From Triplophysa rosa (lineage: Eukaryota > Chordata > Actinopteri > Cypriniformes > Nemacheilidae): DNA of 64,000 nt. The position numbers and the translations under genes are program-made. Positions 26,914 to 38,405 of this stretch are shown here, in pieces (the first letter of the stretch is position 1; each line of letters opens with the position of its first letter). The stretch lies in NCBI RefSeq assembly GCF_024868665.1, contig NC_079892.1:5665045-5729044 (forward strand), given 5' to 3'. The notes under the pieces are model-generated. The model had not been told where the DNA came from. It worked only from the letters and a program-made list of their open reading frames with translations, and searched no databases.

Positions 26914-27016
26914 TCTTTAGGAATATTTTGTCAAATAGAGATTAGAAAAGCCTACCAGACTTATAGGTGCTCTCTGAAGTGGTTTGAGAGTGTTGAGAAC
27001 CTGCGCTTGTGCTCTG

Positions 27017-27023
27017 ATTTATA
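27017..27023 (-). promoter_or_regulatory. TATA box of CC chemokine 2
   Basis: On the minus strand CCTATAAATC lies about 105 bp upstream of the chemokine 2 start codon. That spacing fits a TATA box followed by a 70-80 nt 5' UTR, as expected for an inducible chemokine gene. Confidence 0.5.
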
Positions 27024-27319
27024 GGACATGACAGCTATTCTTAGACATGATGTGGACCGCGATTTCCAAGTATTGAAATGACGTATTGAAATAACGTCCT
27101 TATCAAACCTTCAATTGTTTCCTTTGACTTCCTCTGGTTCATGGGTGTCATGGTTGTGAAAATAGTTTTTCTACTTTGGTGTATGTTGTAAAAGAAGTCT
27201 TTAATACCAAAGACAGTTTTCCTCATTGCAAATGCGCATGAAATGCAACTGTGTGTAATATAATGTTCGTAAGCAATCTATCTAAGATAATTTCACAAAA
27301 GAAAAGAAAATAACAGCAT

Positions 27320-27447
27320 ATGGAAATCTCAAAATGGCCAATAGATTAATATATTAGTCTTTTACTGTCACAGTTCTTAAATGATATTAAATGAAAACCA
27401 GTGTCAGTATATATTACCTTAATTTACAGTAAATGCAATGCTTTATT
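27320..27447. repeat. 128-bp segment found inverted at 43542-43669
   Basis: The reverse complement of this segment forms the first 128 bases after the N. Sequence then continues in direct orientation from the equivalent of 27449. The segment is thus inverted in place relative to the left copy. Confidence 0.85.
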
Positions 27448-28262
27448 TTACTTCTGTATTTAACCAGGGTCAAAGTTAAAACATTGTTCCTTAAATGGAA
27501 AACATGCTCTAAACCCCCGTTTCTGGTTCTCAAATCTGTCTCAGCAGTTCTAAAGAGTAGATGTTCCAAGAAAATATCTGAGAATTGCATTAAAGACAAA
27601 TAGATCCAGAATAATTTAAGCATGTTGTTTCATTTCTTATGGAATGGAAGATATTCCTACAACATATGGACGGTTCTCAGTGGCAACGTAAACAAATGTG
27701 GCCCAAACTAAACCTCTGCAAAGAATCAATGACTATTGAGTAGGTTCAATTGAATTTAATGTACAATAAACTATTAATGGAAATTAATATAAATAAAATA
27801 AAACAAATTGTTTGTTATATTATAACCAAACGCAGACTGGAAGTTAACTTCGGGCAAGGCATGTGTGTCTGATGAAACCGTCTATTAAAAAATGCACTTC
27901 CGAGTGTCAAAATGGTCCAGGGTTTTTTAAATAGTTGCTTTTAAAATGGTTCTTTTCCTACTACTTTGTTTCACTTCCCCTCAGGGTTGTTGTCTGTCTG
28001 CGTATCTCTGCCTGCCTGGTTGACAGAGGTTGGACAGATAGTCTTTTACTTAATAGTCATTGTCTGTATGTTTATTCTTACCTAAAAGTCATCTAGTAAT
28101 ATATTTTCAGTTTGGTAACAATGTTCTAAGTCCATTTTCATTATTTTACACAAAAACCTTAAGGAAAATGGAATTTAATCTGAATAGACACTGTTGGCTG
28201 GAAAGTTTGTGACAGTAACATAGTATAAACTTATGTGGAGAGAGAAGAAAACGTGTCATGGA

Positions 28263-28706
28263 ATGATGTCAGAAGGTTTCAAAACCTATAGTCGCTCGAA
28301 TCAAATTCAAGACTCTACTCCTGGCCTACAAGACCACCACTGATTTGGCACCCCCTTATCTTCACTCGCTAATGCAGACTTATATACCCGCCAGATCCCT
28401 ACGCTCTGCAAACGAACGACGTCTTGTGGTGCCATCCCAAAAAGGTAAAAAACCTCTCTCACGTACCTTCTTGGGATCGGTTCTATATTTATGGAATGAT
28501 CTGCCTATCTATCTCTTTTCTACTCTTTCAAAAAACAAACAAAAAATACTTAGCTCTGTATACTGTGGTAGGCTATATGAGACCAGTTTTCTTTTATTGC
28601 ACTTTTGCTTTTTGTTGTCCTTATGTTGTTCCAATTGCTTCCATTCTTTCCCTCATCTGTTAGTCGCTTTGGATAAAAGCGTCTGCTAAATGACTAAATG
28701 TAAAAC
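28263..28706 (+). mobile_element. LINE 3' fragment (L2/CR1-like)
   Basis: The frame beginning near 28345 reads APPYLHSLMQTYIPARSLRS and later LYLWNDLPIYL, typical of the region after the reverse transcriptase in fish non-LTR elements. It is followed by the conserved 3' tail TCGCTTTGGATAAAAGCGTC. It is 5'-truncated. A direct copy is at 44490-44933. Confidence 0.75.
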
Positions 28707-29077
28707 CATGTGCAATGTTTCTTGTGTATTTTGGTGTTGCATCAATCCCATATTTAGGATTTGAATAACTGCCTCAGCATATTCAAACGTACACGTTTTT
28801 TGAAGCAGTGAATGTGTTGTACAGTATAAGCAATCTTTGGAAAAGAGACACAAGCCTTGCTTGCATTCACATTTACACGTGAAATTTAAGAGGGAAACTT
28901 CACAACACACGGACATATTTATGTTATATACATTTTAATGAAAAGAGTTTATACAAATCATAAATATTTTGTAAAAAAATACATGGTTATCATACCATAT
29001 AAACATGAGAACATGGTATGAGTGAAGCATATGTACAATGTTAAATTTACACATCAAACAGAGATGAACAGATTCTT

Positions 29078-29651
29078 TTAGACTGTGGTGGTTTGAGTCT
29101 TTGGTGTAGCTGTAGTTGTTCTGTTGTCCACTTTAGCCATATGGCGGCTCACCCAGGTGGTTTCTGGGTCTACACAGATCTTCCTTTTATCAGTCTGAAA
29201 CCTGAAGAGATAAACATAAATAACGTCTTATTGAAAAACTCTTTCACATTAACTTTAAAGTTGAAATGAAAAAATGACAGAACACTTACACAATGGCACG
29301 CTTGGCGCAGTTATCGCTGGTCCAATAGTACAACTTCACATGCTTCAAAGGAATCAGTACATTATTGAACTTGAAACAGCACTCTGAATTTACCATCTCA
29401 GAAGCAATTGGAGCTGAAATATCAGAATTTGTAAAATATCACAATCTGCTATACGAGTTTTCAAGACAATGTTTATGTAAAATGTTTTAGTAATTGCATA
29501 CTGTTTTACACTTCCAAAAATACAACAGCAACCATTCAGTCCTTCAAAATTGCTGAAAAAAATGCAATGCGTGAAAAGAGGTCTCACCACTTGTAGTCAG
29601 CTGCAGACAGCAGAAGATCACCAGAAACAGCAGAGTCATCAGATGTCTCAT
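29078..29651 (-). CDS. CC chemokine 3 (promoter cut off close upstream)
   Basis: CC chemokine of 103 residues. Exons: 29588-29651 (MRHLMTLLFLVIFCCLQLTTS), 29290-29413 and 29078-29201, phases 1 and 2, all GT/AG. Core motifs are NSECCFKFNN, VKLYYWTSDNCAKRAI and RKICVDPETTWVSRHM. The tail VDNRTTTATPKTQTTTV is threonine-rich with an N-glycosylation sequon (NRT), so it is likely a short mucin-like stalk. A near-identical direct copy lies at 45305-45876. The sequence shared with that copy stops about 26 bp upstream of the ATG, where the inverted-repeat arm begins. The TATA-bearing promoter found in front of the sister genes is therefore missing, and this copy may be silent unless the junction is an assembly artefact. 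Confidence 0.93.
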
Positions 29652-30699
29652 TCTTCCAGATGATGTGTTCACAGTGAATAAGCACAGAGACATATGAGGG
29701 TCTAGACATAAAAAGGTTTCCCAGACACTCTTGTGGCTACGCTACAGTATTTAAACCACACTGTACATGACAATCTACGGAATATGTAAGCAAATAAAAC
29801 ACTATCACAATGAATCTGAACGTCATGAGAAAAAGAAGCCCGAAATGTTTTTATGTGATATAAATTTTCTTGGGACTGAGAGGATCGAGAGGTCAGATTT
29901 AGAACAAACAAACTGTTCCTTTCAATACAGGCTAAGCCTTCACATCCCCTGAGATGAGAAGCAATTTCTGCAGAAGTGGAACACACGCTGCTTCTAAAAC
30001 GCTTTCTGCTGATCTGCGGAGATTAAAATTAAAATAAAGCACTATTTTTAACTTTTTTGGTTAAAAGGGGAAAAAAACATAAAATATTAAGCAAGTACAT
30101 AAAAATCTGTGTTCAAAATGTCTTACCGTACCCCGGTGCGCAACGGTAAGCGTAGACGTCGTTCATCTCTACGTGTTACGTCACACCGTAAACAGAACGA
30201 AGAGGACCCGGCTACTTTATTGCGTTTGTAAATTGTGTGCTGAGATCGGAGAAGTGTTTGCAACTTGTTTTTGAGTTACAATTTACAACAGCTGTTAGTA
30301 GTATAACATCTGTCATCCACACGGCGGCATTTAATTAGGAAAGAAACAGCAAACATATGGGGAATGCCAACAAATTAATTTAATAATTCTTTGCTCTACA
30401 TACAAAACCTGTTGTCGAATCCAATAGACTTCAAAATTAGAAGAGCCTGCAGTCAAAAAGGCAAAGCGACAGAGCCTGCCTGTGCTAAAACGAGATTAAA
30501 TATCGGCGGGGAGAGGAGGCCACAACTCTTGAGATCTAAAGGGAATGAAGTATGATGCTAAAACTTAAGTAACATGATACATTTTAAAATATTTGTTTTC
30601 AGTTTGTCATAACAAAAGGGACAGGTATTATAGGCCAGATGACATATTTTTCAATTTATGTTAACGTAGGACTTAATGATAAACTCATACTGTAACCAG

Positions 30700-31861
30700 C
30701 AGTGTTGCCAGATTGGGTGGACAATTTCCAGCCCAAAGGCTCAATAAAACCCGCCCACTCCAACAAAAACCAGCCCAAATTTTAACTGCCAAAATAATGT
30801 GTGACAGAAATGTATTGCGATGTCAATCAACGATGATAATGACCATTTTATCTCCTTACAACGAACTATGACAAGATGAAAAAATGCAATTAAACCAGAA
30901 AAACAGGTCAAACGGATCAAACATAGCATTAAAAAGAGTTAGAAAATATGACTAATATGTCCAGAAACCACTTCAGCGACAATCAAGAAATTAACCAATG
31001 ACTTTAACCCTCAAAAAACACATTTTGTGCAAAAAGTGGCCACTTCAATTAATCGATTCAGAAAGCTGAGTAGGCATTTTCCACTCGTTCATGAACTTCA
31101 TTCACACACCACGGCAGCCAAAAATTTGCAATTCATTGATACATACATACAACAGAACAAAAAAAGAACAGCAGCAACAATAATGTGCTCACCTTTGAGA
31201 GTTGCCTTAACATCTGACAGAACTACAGTACGTCTTTCGTGAAGTATATATTGCAGAACATATAATGCAAAATTTAGCAAGTGCAGCAGCTTTCAAGGAC
31301 GGGTATGATGAACAGAAGTAACATTAGCAGAATCCCATATTCAGTTTGATTTTTATTAAATCACTCAACTGCTGTGAATTCAGTTATAGTTATATTTACA
31401 AAGTATTCAAGTCGTCTGTCACCACTTGTGTAATCCACGTTGTGAGATTTGAGTTACTCTCCCTATCATGCAACATATATTTGGGCAACTTTGGCATTGC
31501 GATCGCTTCAATATACAAAATCTGGTCCTTTATCGCACCAAAACCCCGTCACTCACGAGCCATCACATGATCTCATCTGTAGATTGATTGACAGGTGAGG
31601 TCTCACTATCCCAGACCTGTTTGGTTAAACTGAACCAATAAGGGCTGTGTTAAGGAATAATGTGTTTGGACTACACATTACTTTCGAACGTTTTGAAATA
31701 ACTTGACTAATCAAAAGCAAAGAAAAGGCAAGCAGCTTGGGCGGGTTTTTAATTTCATAAGCAGCCCAAATTTTGTCCACCCGCCCAATGCATTTTTCTC
31801 CGGTGTAACCCGTTCAAAAGAAGCCCAATTGGGCGGCAACCCGCACAATCTGGCAACACAG
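30700..31861. mobile_element. hAT-like non-autonomous element (1162 bp)
   Basis: Ends CAGTGTTGCCAGATTGGG and CACAATCTGGCAACACAG are flanked by a perfect 8-bp duplication GTAACCAG at 30692-30699 and 31862-31869. No transposase frame was seen. The mirror copy is at 55304-56465. Confidence 0.88.
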
Positions 31862-33545
31862 GTAACCAGATGATATCCGCGCAGAATAGCAGTGCCGAAG
31901 CACAACCCATACAGAAAATAACTTCGCAAATATGTTATTTTACACACAAGATGGCGATAGAGTGGTAAAAGTTACGGATTGCAGCATACATCTGTCAACT
32001 CAGTTGTGTGTGCTTTCAACGTTGTAGCAACATTTATATTTTGTTATTAACATGCAGTACCAAAATACTATGTGAAAAATAATTGCATTAGTCGATTGCT
32101 ACCTGTGCTAAGAACAGAAGTTACAGCACTACAGTCCCTTTCTACTTGAAGTCTTGTGCAAACCTCTACTGCACTCTAGTGGTTAAACGTTTTTTTTTTT
32201 AAATTCTCATTAGGAAATATGATAGAACCTCTAAGGAACACTAGATATAAAAATGTTTTTGTCCAAGGCAGGGATTATGTCATTTTAATATGCTACAGTC
32301 AATTAGATATTGATTTTTGGATAATAAAATCAAGAGAGGGTGAAAAGGTAGAATGACACAGAATTGGTCTACTAATCAAACTCTTCACAGATAGTTAAAA
32401 AGAAACGAACAAATAAAAGAAAGGAAGGAAGAAAGAAAAATAAATTTGCTCTCAGTTTGCCGACAAAAAAACATCAATCAAGTAAATAAGTTTGTTCTGA
32501 AAAGTTCAAAGTATACTTTGCCACAAATGTGACTTAGGGTTGGGCGATGTCTACCAAATTGACATCGGACGATGCCTACAGTGAAACATCGCGATGGACG
32601 ATGACATCGGGGGGCGGGGCGAGGCGGGGGTTGTGGTATATCAGTTTGCTAGATGGCCATCTGCCAAAACATTAAAAACAATGATATCAGTGATCCAGAC
32701 TGCGACCAGAACACATTTTGTGACCAGTTTTCAAGACAGCATGATTTTTTTCACAAGTACTCGCACATGTACGACCTGCAAATTTGGAATTTCTTCTGGT
32801 TGTTATTTCATGTGGAAAGACGAGTAGATCGTGAGCCCAGCAGTGTAGGCTGTGTGTGTAGGTGTGTGTGTGTGCGTGCGTGTGTGTGCGTGATAAGTCA
32901 ACTACGCGGGTCACGCGGCACTGATGTTTCCCGCTGCCATTGCGGACGCGCATAGTTCAGGTCGTCATTGACAACTTTACACACACACAACGTGAGCGCA
33001 TTACGATTCACTATTTGCGTTCACTTTCTACATCCGTCTCGCGCACACACGCGTCGCGCAGCTTCCAAATCATACTCAACTGCGGATAAGCATGAATGGA
33101 CGAGCTCGACACATGCGCAGAATGTCATACTGTGGACTCGGCTGTCAACATCTGTCTTGGGAATGTGCTGTATGAGTACGGGATGTGCGGACAACCGCGG
33201 TCCCTCCTGATGACGAAAATTGCGTCTTTTCAGAAAAAGACATAGAATAGTAGTAAAATAGAATAATAGTAAAGAAAACATATTTAAAAAGTATTAAGCA
33301 AAACTATTTTGTTATAATAATACTTAGAAATGATTGACCTTGAATAGGTTTAAGAACCTCCACTTAACTATATAAAAGGGTCAGGCAGCGCACATTTGTG
33401 AATGATTGCTGATCTGTTTGGTGCAGCTGACTGATGGTAAAAGTATTTTATTAACAAAAATGTTTACATTATTGATGCATGTGTGGTAGAGCACAATGCT
33501 TATTTGAATAATGTTGAATGTGTGTATACATGTATACTGTATTAT

Positions 33546-33878
33546 TAGGGATGTAACAATAGCAACATTGTCTCAATATTGTCGTGGTCACATGACTGTA
33601 TGAAACGATAGGTCTTCTGGGCCTAACATAAAGAAAGTTAGAAAAAATAATAGATGTTTGTCAAGGTCCATCTTTATTTTTTTTAAAGGGATTTTTAGGT
33701 CATTTGACCCATCTCATACTATAACTCATACCTCTAAGCAACAGTTATGATAAGAGGATAAAGAAAAGAGGATGCTCCAAGTCATCATTTGTCATTTTAA
33801 ATATTGCAATAAATACCGGACCGTGGACTTTACCGGGGTATTATCGTACAGTGAGATTTTGATATTGTTACATTCCTA
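33546..33878. mobile_element. hAT-like MITE (333 bp)
   Basis: TAGGGATGTAACAATA and TATTGTTACATTCCTA are near-perfect inverted ends, flanked by a perfect 8-bp duplication TGTATTAT (33538-33545, 33879-33886). The mirror copy is at 53287-53619. Confidence 0.88.
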
Positions 33879-34319
33879 TGTATTATTTAAGATAACCAAT
33901 TTATTAAAGCTCACTAATTATTTAGCATATTAAATCCACAAAAATGTTTACCTCAGGAAAACTGTTGGTTTCCTGTTGTTTCATCTCTTCTACAAAGTGC
34001 TCAGATTATATTCTGATGTGCTGGTTTTTGAGATTGCAAAAAAATGGAATTTTATAATTCATATATTTCTATGTATTTTAATATTCAGTACTACAGTGGT
34101 GTTAAAATCAGCCATTCAGACCACGCTAACCTATTTCTGGCCCCAATGCTCTGCACACCTCTGCCATCACCAACAGATCACACCTTTTTTTTCTTATTGT
34201 CACATTCTTTGTATACATGAAGGTGATCAGATGATATTCTGCACACACCATCTCTTATCCAGCTCTGATATATTCAAGCTCAACATAACGTCTTCACTGT
34301 TAACACATTATCTGAAAGA

Positions 34320-35055
34320 ATGAGACGTCTTATGGCTTTGTTGTTTCTGGTGATCTTCGGCTCTCTGCCGCTGACTACAAGGGGTGAGATGTCTTTTCCT
34401 GTATTACGACAAATCTTTTTCCCAAAGCATTTGTATTTTGGTAGCATTCCAGTTTGCTCTTTTTAAAAACACTAAACGTACTTCGAAAACTATAAGCAGA
34501 TCATGGTACAGATTTTACAAATCTTAACATTTCAACTATAGCTGCCTCTAAATGGGCCAATTCCAAGTGCTGTTTTAACTTCAACAACACACCGATTCCT
34601 TTGAAACGAGTGAAGTCATACTACTGGACCAGCAGAGAATGCTTCAAACGTGCCATTGTGTGAGTGTTCTAATTTGCAGAGTTTAACTGAATAAGTCTAG
34701 ATCTGTTGAAACCTTTCCCAGAATCATTGTTATGTTTGTCAGGTTTCAGACTGAAAAAAGGGAGATCTGTGCAGACCCAAAATTCACCTGGGTAAGTGAT
34801 TATATTGCTAGGATAGACCTCAGAACATCTAGTACTGCAAAGAAAGACATTGGAACACCTACTGCAAAGAAAGACATTGGAACACCTACTGCAAAGAAAG
34901 ACATTGGAGCACCTACTACTGCAAAGAAACACCTCCCAACATCTACTATTGCAGGCATAGACCCCAGAACATCTACCACAGTTGAAAGAAACTATTCCTT
35001 TCGGAAAACTTCAGAGGCTGCTCCATCGCTATTCCAATTAAAAATATGTTTGTAA
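34320..35055 (+). CDS. CC chemokine 4, with a long repeat-containing C-terminal tail
   Basis: CC chemokine of about 164 residues, much longer than the usual 90-110. Exons: 34320-34383 (MRRLMALLFLVIFGSLPLTT), 34542-34659 and 34743-35055, phases 1 and 2. Core motifs are NSKCCFNFNN, VKSYYWTSRECFKRAI and REICADPKFTWVSDYI. After the chemokine helix the last exon stays open for about 80 further codons. This part holds three exact-phase 27-bp repeats (34834-34914) encoding TAKKDIG(T/A)P, a degenerate fourth unit, and a threonine/serine-rich remainder ending QLKICL. It is probably an extended, possibly O-glycosylated, basic stalk. A mirror copy is at 52110-52845. A shorter splice form is possible but was not seen. 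Confidence 0.88.
34834..34914 (+). repeat. 27-bp coding minisatellite in CC chemokine 4
   Basis: Three tandem units, 34834-34860, 34861-34887 and 34888-34914, encode TAKKDIGTP, TAKKDIGTP and TAKKDIGAP. Only one base differs between units, so the expansion is recent. The mirror copy is at 52251-52331. Confidence 0.9.
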
Positions 35056-35717
35056 TTAATATAACCGTTATCTTTTGATTTTAATAGGTCAACTAAAATG
35101 ATATCCTTGTTGTGTCCATTTCCAGAGAACAGCAAGGTATTTCTGTCTAAATATAGTGATGCAGAAATTACACATTTTTGTTAGCCAATTGGCCCCCTCA
35201 ACCAAAAGCCTATGCATTTTTCCATATACTTTTGGAAGCTCGCAAAAAATAAGCTTTGTGATTAACAAAAGTTTATGATACTTGCACGTTTTGTGTATCA
35301 AGATAATATTTACAAATTAACACCATGTTTGCTATTTTTGAAAAGCTAACGTGAGGCTATGAACATACAATACGGTCGCTCGATATAAACGTCACCACCA
35401 CCACGCCTGTGACAACTTTTTCAAACTTTATTAAAACATGTTCCCTGGTAAGTAATTACTTCGTAAATGAATCTTCATCCGCATTGAAAGAAATTTGTAT
35501 CTATGTTGCATTATTTGTTAGATTTTTATGCGTGACGACATTTAACTCCCCGCCAAAGCATGAAGTAGCTTTATGCAACTACTTGCTTGCAACCGTTGTT
35601 TTTACGACACGATAAAGCTTTAAAAAATCATGAGCGGGTTATAACGTGTGTTTTGTCATAAAATAAAACTTAAAAAATGTAGAAATTTTGTTAACCACAG
35701 ACCTTGTTTTAAGTGAA

Positions 35718-35966
35718 AGTGACCTATTTGTCAGGTATGGTGACACATACCCAAAATGTGACCTCTGCATTTAACCCATCCAGTGAGTAGTGAACACACG
35801 TACACCCAGAGCAGTGGGCAGCTATCACTGCAGCACCCGGGGAGCAAGTAGGGGTAAGGTGCCTTGCTCAAAGGCACCTCAGTCGTTACCAGCCGGCCCT
35901 GAGAATTAAACCAGCAACCTTCTGGTCACGAGGCCGACTCTCTAACCATTAGGCCATGACTGCCTT
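35718..35966 (-). mobile_element. tRNA-derived SINE
   Basis: Same family as 698-979, in reverse orientation. The B box is decayed to GGTTTAATTCT. Its mirror copy is at 51199-51447 on the plus strand. Confidence 0.8.
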
Positions 35967-36174
35967 TAAGCATTTAACCGAAAACCCATTGACTTTGGGG
36001 CGAAGGAACTGGTAGTGCTAAAATGCTAACTCGCTTCCGGTTTATGCATACAAAAATACGTCATCTCATCCGTACTCTATTCTATAACATTAAGAGGTCA
36101 TGCATGTACAATGCAAAATATGGTTGTAAATAATGTATTTGAGAGTTTTAAAAGGTTGCCTTCACAAGCAGTTC

Positions 36175-36290
36175 GGTTATTGACTCATTCAAAACACATT
36201 AACCAATTTCGTGACAGTTACAATGCTCTGCACACCCCTGACATCAATGTTTCCATGCAGATCACACTTTTTTTTACACCGTCTCTTAAG
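36175..36290 (+). pseudogene. Relic of a chemokine promoter
   Basis: AATGCTCTGCACACC followed by CAGATCACAC and a T run matches the region before chemokine 4 (34110-34210) in order and spacing. No exon follows. It is also present in the mirror arm near 50875-50990. Confidence 0.45.
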
Positions 36291-37484
36291 AGAAAACAGC
36301 TAGCCTCTTTGTTTCATTTGCATGCTTGTATTCTGAGAATGCAGCTGGATTATTTTGGTTTCTTTGCTTGAATACAGGATGTAATTCGGTATCACTCACT
36401 GCACTTCTAGCTACAGTTATAAACCAGAAGTGACAAGGGGCTTTTTAAGAGCAGGGATACTCAGTTCTGCTGTGTGAGGTCAACCTAATAAACTATTCTC
36501 ATAAAAATATGTGAGCCAAGTACAATATACAACAAATACACTTGCTTTTCCCCTTTTAAAAAAGGAAGAGAAAGTTTTGAGTAAAACAATTTTGTGTGAT
36601 AACCAATGATACTTTTTGTTTTACGAATAAGGTTTGCCTCTCACTATATAAAGCCAGTGGGCCTCATTCATGAAACAGAACGATTTATGTGTAAATCGTT
36701 CGTAAAGTCGTTTTGACGTAAATTTTCGTATTCATGAAAATGTTCGTTTTTTCAAAATGTTAGTTGGTACGAAAGAAATGTACACCTGCTCCATACCACG
36801 TGTAAATAGTGCGTAAATACTCGCGTTAGTCCGTAACAAAGTATTTTACAATGAAAATATACTTACAGGCTGCGAATCTGAAGCGCCAGACTTTCCTTGC
36901 GAAGTTTTTATGGTTGGAATTGACCCACTTTTTAACAAAAGCTTTCGTGCATAGCCGGTCTTGATCTCTCCCAGGTTTGTGAAGCATTCGTCGGTGAAAT
37001 GCGCTGCTCAAACTTGAACAATCTGATTGTACTTCTCTGGAACAGTGTTATAAATAAAATGTAACCATTCCGTTTTAGTCGTCTCATCTTTTGGCAAGGC
37101 AAACAAAGACTCTTTCTTTTCGCAAAGAAACACACATCGTCTCCGCGCTGGCGACGATACAATGAGATTTACAATTACGCCCACCTCACTTGCATTTAGA
37201 TTTGGGCGGTCTTAAGTCAAATCATGTTACGAAGTTACGTAGATTCGCCGGGGTGTGGTTACACGAGGCGTTTCAGGCAGGTCTGGGTTCGCACTCGCTT
37301 TTAGATAGAATTCATCTTTTGTTCCGACACTTTAATTTAGCAATTTTACGTGTCTAATACATGCACGGTCAATTTATAACACACCAAAAACACAGAAAAA
37401 CACGTACTTCCCTTTAATTTCAGAACACGAATTTGCAGCGTCTTCATACACGGACAAAACTTACTACGGAAGTTTGAAGGGTAA

Positions 37485-37702
37485 TTTAAAGGCGGGGTAA
37501 CCGATTTCCGAATTACGCTTTAGACAACTGAGTCGGGCCTAGTATCAAAACAACCTTGTAGTCAATCAGCAGTAAGGTGCACAGGACGGACATTAGCCGA
37601 GCCGAGCACTGACGAAAGCGAAAGATGGGGGTAGGGATGTGTTTGTTTTGGTGATTTGTACATCAACAACGGCTAAGAGAAATCGGACACCCCACCTTTA
37701 AC
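37485..37702. mobile_element. Short terminal-inverted-repeat element
   Basis: TTAAAGGCGGGGTAACCGA at the left faces TCGGACACCCCACCTTTAA at the right. The mirror copy is at 49463-49680. Confidence 0.6.
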
Positions 37703-38349
37703 CGCAATCATGAGATTTGCGTAACGTTAGTAGTTACGTTTAGTGCACTTCAATGCCCTTTATGTCCACTTCGCAGGGCTTTTACGGGCAAATTGAACAA
37801 ACCTCTGAAGCGGTAAGAGACGCATACAAAATATGCAGAGGAGAGTCGTGAAGACCAGGATTAAGTAGCTCGGCGGCTACCAGTCAAACCATTGTCTTAC
37901 CTTTTACATGACAAGGCGGAGTGTTCGAGGGTGAGGAAGGTTTCTGTTGAGAAAAGTCTACAAGAAGTTAAATGCAGTGTAACCGTTATCTTTAGCAGTC
38001 TACTGATTTTCTTCTTGCTCATCTTTTCGTAATTTATCAAAAAAAGAAACAGAATATTGTGCGCACCCGCCATTGCAGCGTACAAATTAAACTCTTGGCG
38101 CAGAAGTCAAGATGCTACCCACACAACACGTGACATAATTAAACCAATAACTTTGAAAACAGCGGGGAGCACTGATTGGTCGATCAACCAGCGTAACAAA
38201 TCAACAATTCCTTGTTTTTTTATTTTAAGCAATCAAAAATCTAAGGGGGCCGTACATGTAAATGAGGGAGCCTAGGTCCCCTCAGGCCCCCTCGTGGCTA
38301 CGCTACTGGGGTGAACGGCTTGTTAAGCCAAAAAAGAGAATGTCCGCTA

Positions 38350-38405
38350 CTATAGAAGCACCACAGTTGAGAAAAAATATTCCTTTAATATTTTTCCACA
38401 GAAAC
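38350..38405 (+). pseudogene. Relic of a chemokine 4-like last exon
   Basis: ACCACAGTTGAGAAAAAATA and the following TTCCTTT resemble ACCACAGTTGAAAGAAACTA...TTCCTTT in the tail of chemokine 4 (34977-35000). The match is short. Mirror copy near 48760-48815. Confidence 0.35.

Larger units (their letters stand above)
27449..29677 (+). repeat. Direct duplication, left copy
   Basis: It matches 43670-45902 in the same orientation with small indels and few substitutions. It contains chemokine 3 on the minus strand and an old LINE 3' fragment. Its right edge coincides with the start of the inverted-repeat arm. Confidence 0.9.

Noticed and set aside
28345..28689. Independent 114-residue protein gene
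   Set aside because: The peptide is the C-terminal part of a fish LINE and is followed by the L2-type 3' tail. It is 5'-truncated.
32860..32895. Z-DNA or regulatory GT repeat
   Set aside because: It is an ordinary imperfect (TG)n microsatellite, mirrored in the other arm, with no associated gene.
33369..33380. Strong TATA box (TATATAAAAGGG) for an upstream promoter of chemokine 4
   Set aside because: It lies about 940 bp before the start codon with no visible exon to link it. The sequence alone does not support use.
36826..37162. Transposase-like frames near a GGGCCTCATTCATGAA end
   Set aside because: The start resembles a fish DNA-transposon terminus, but I found no matching opposite end or target duplication. 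The short basic peptides are not recognisable.
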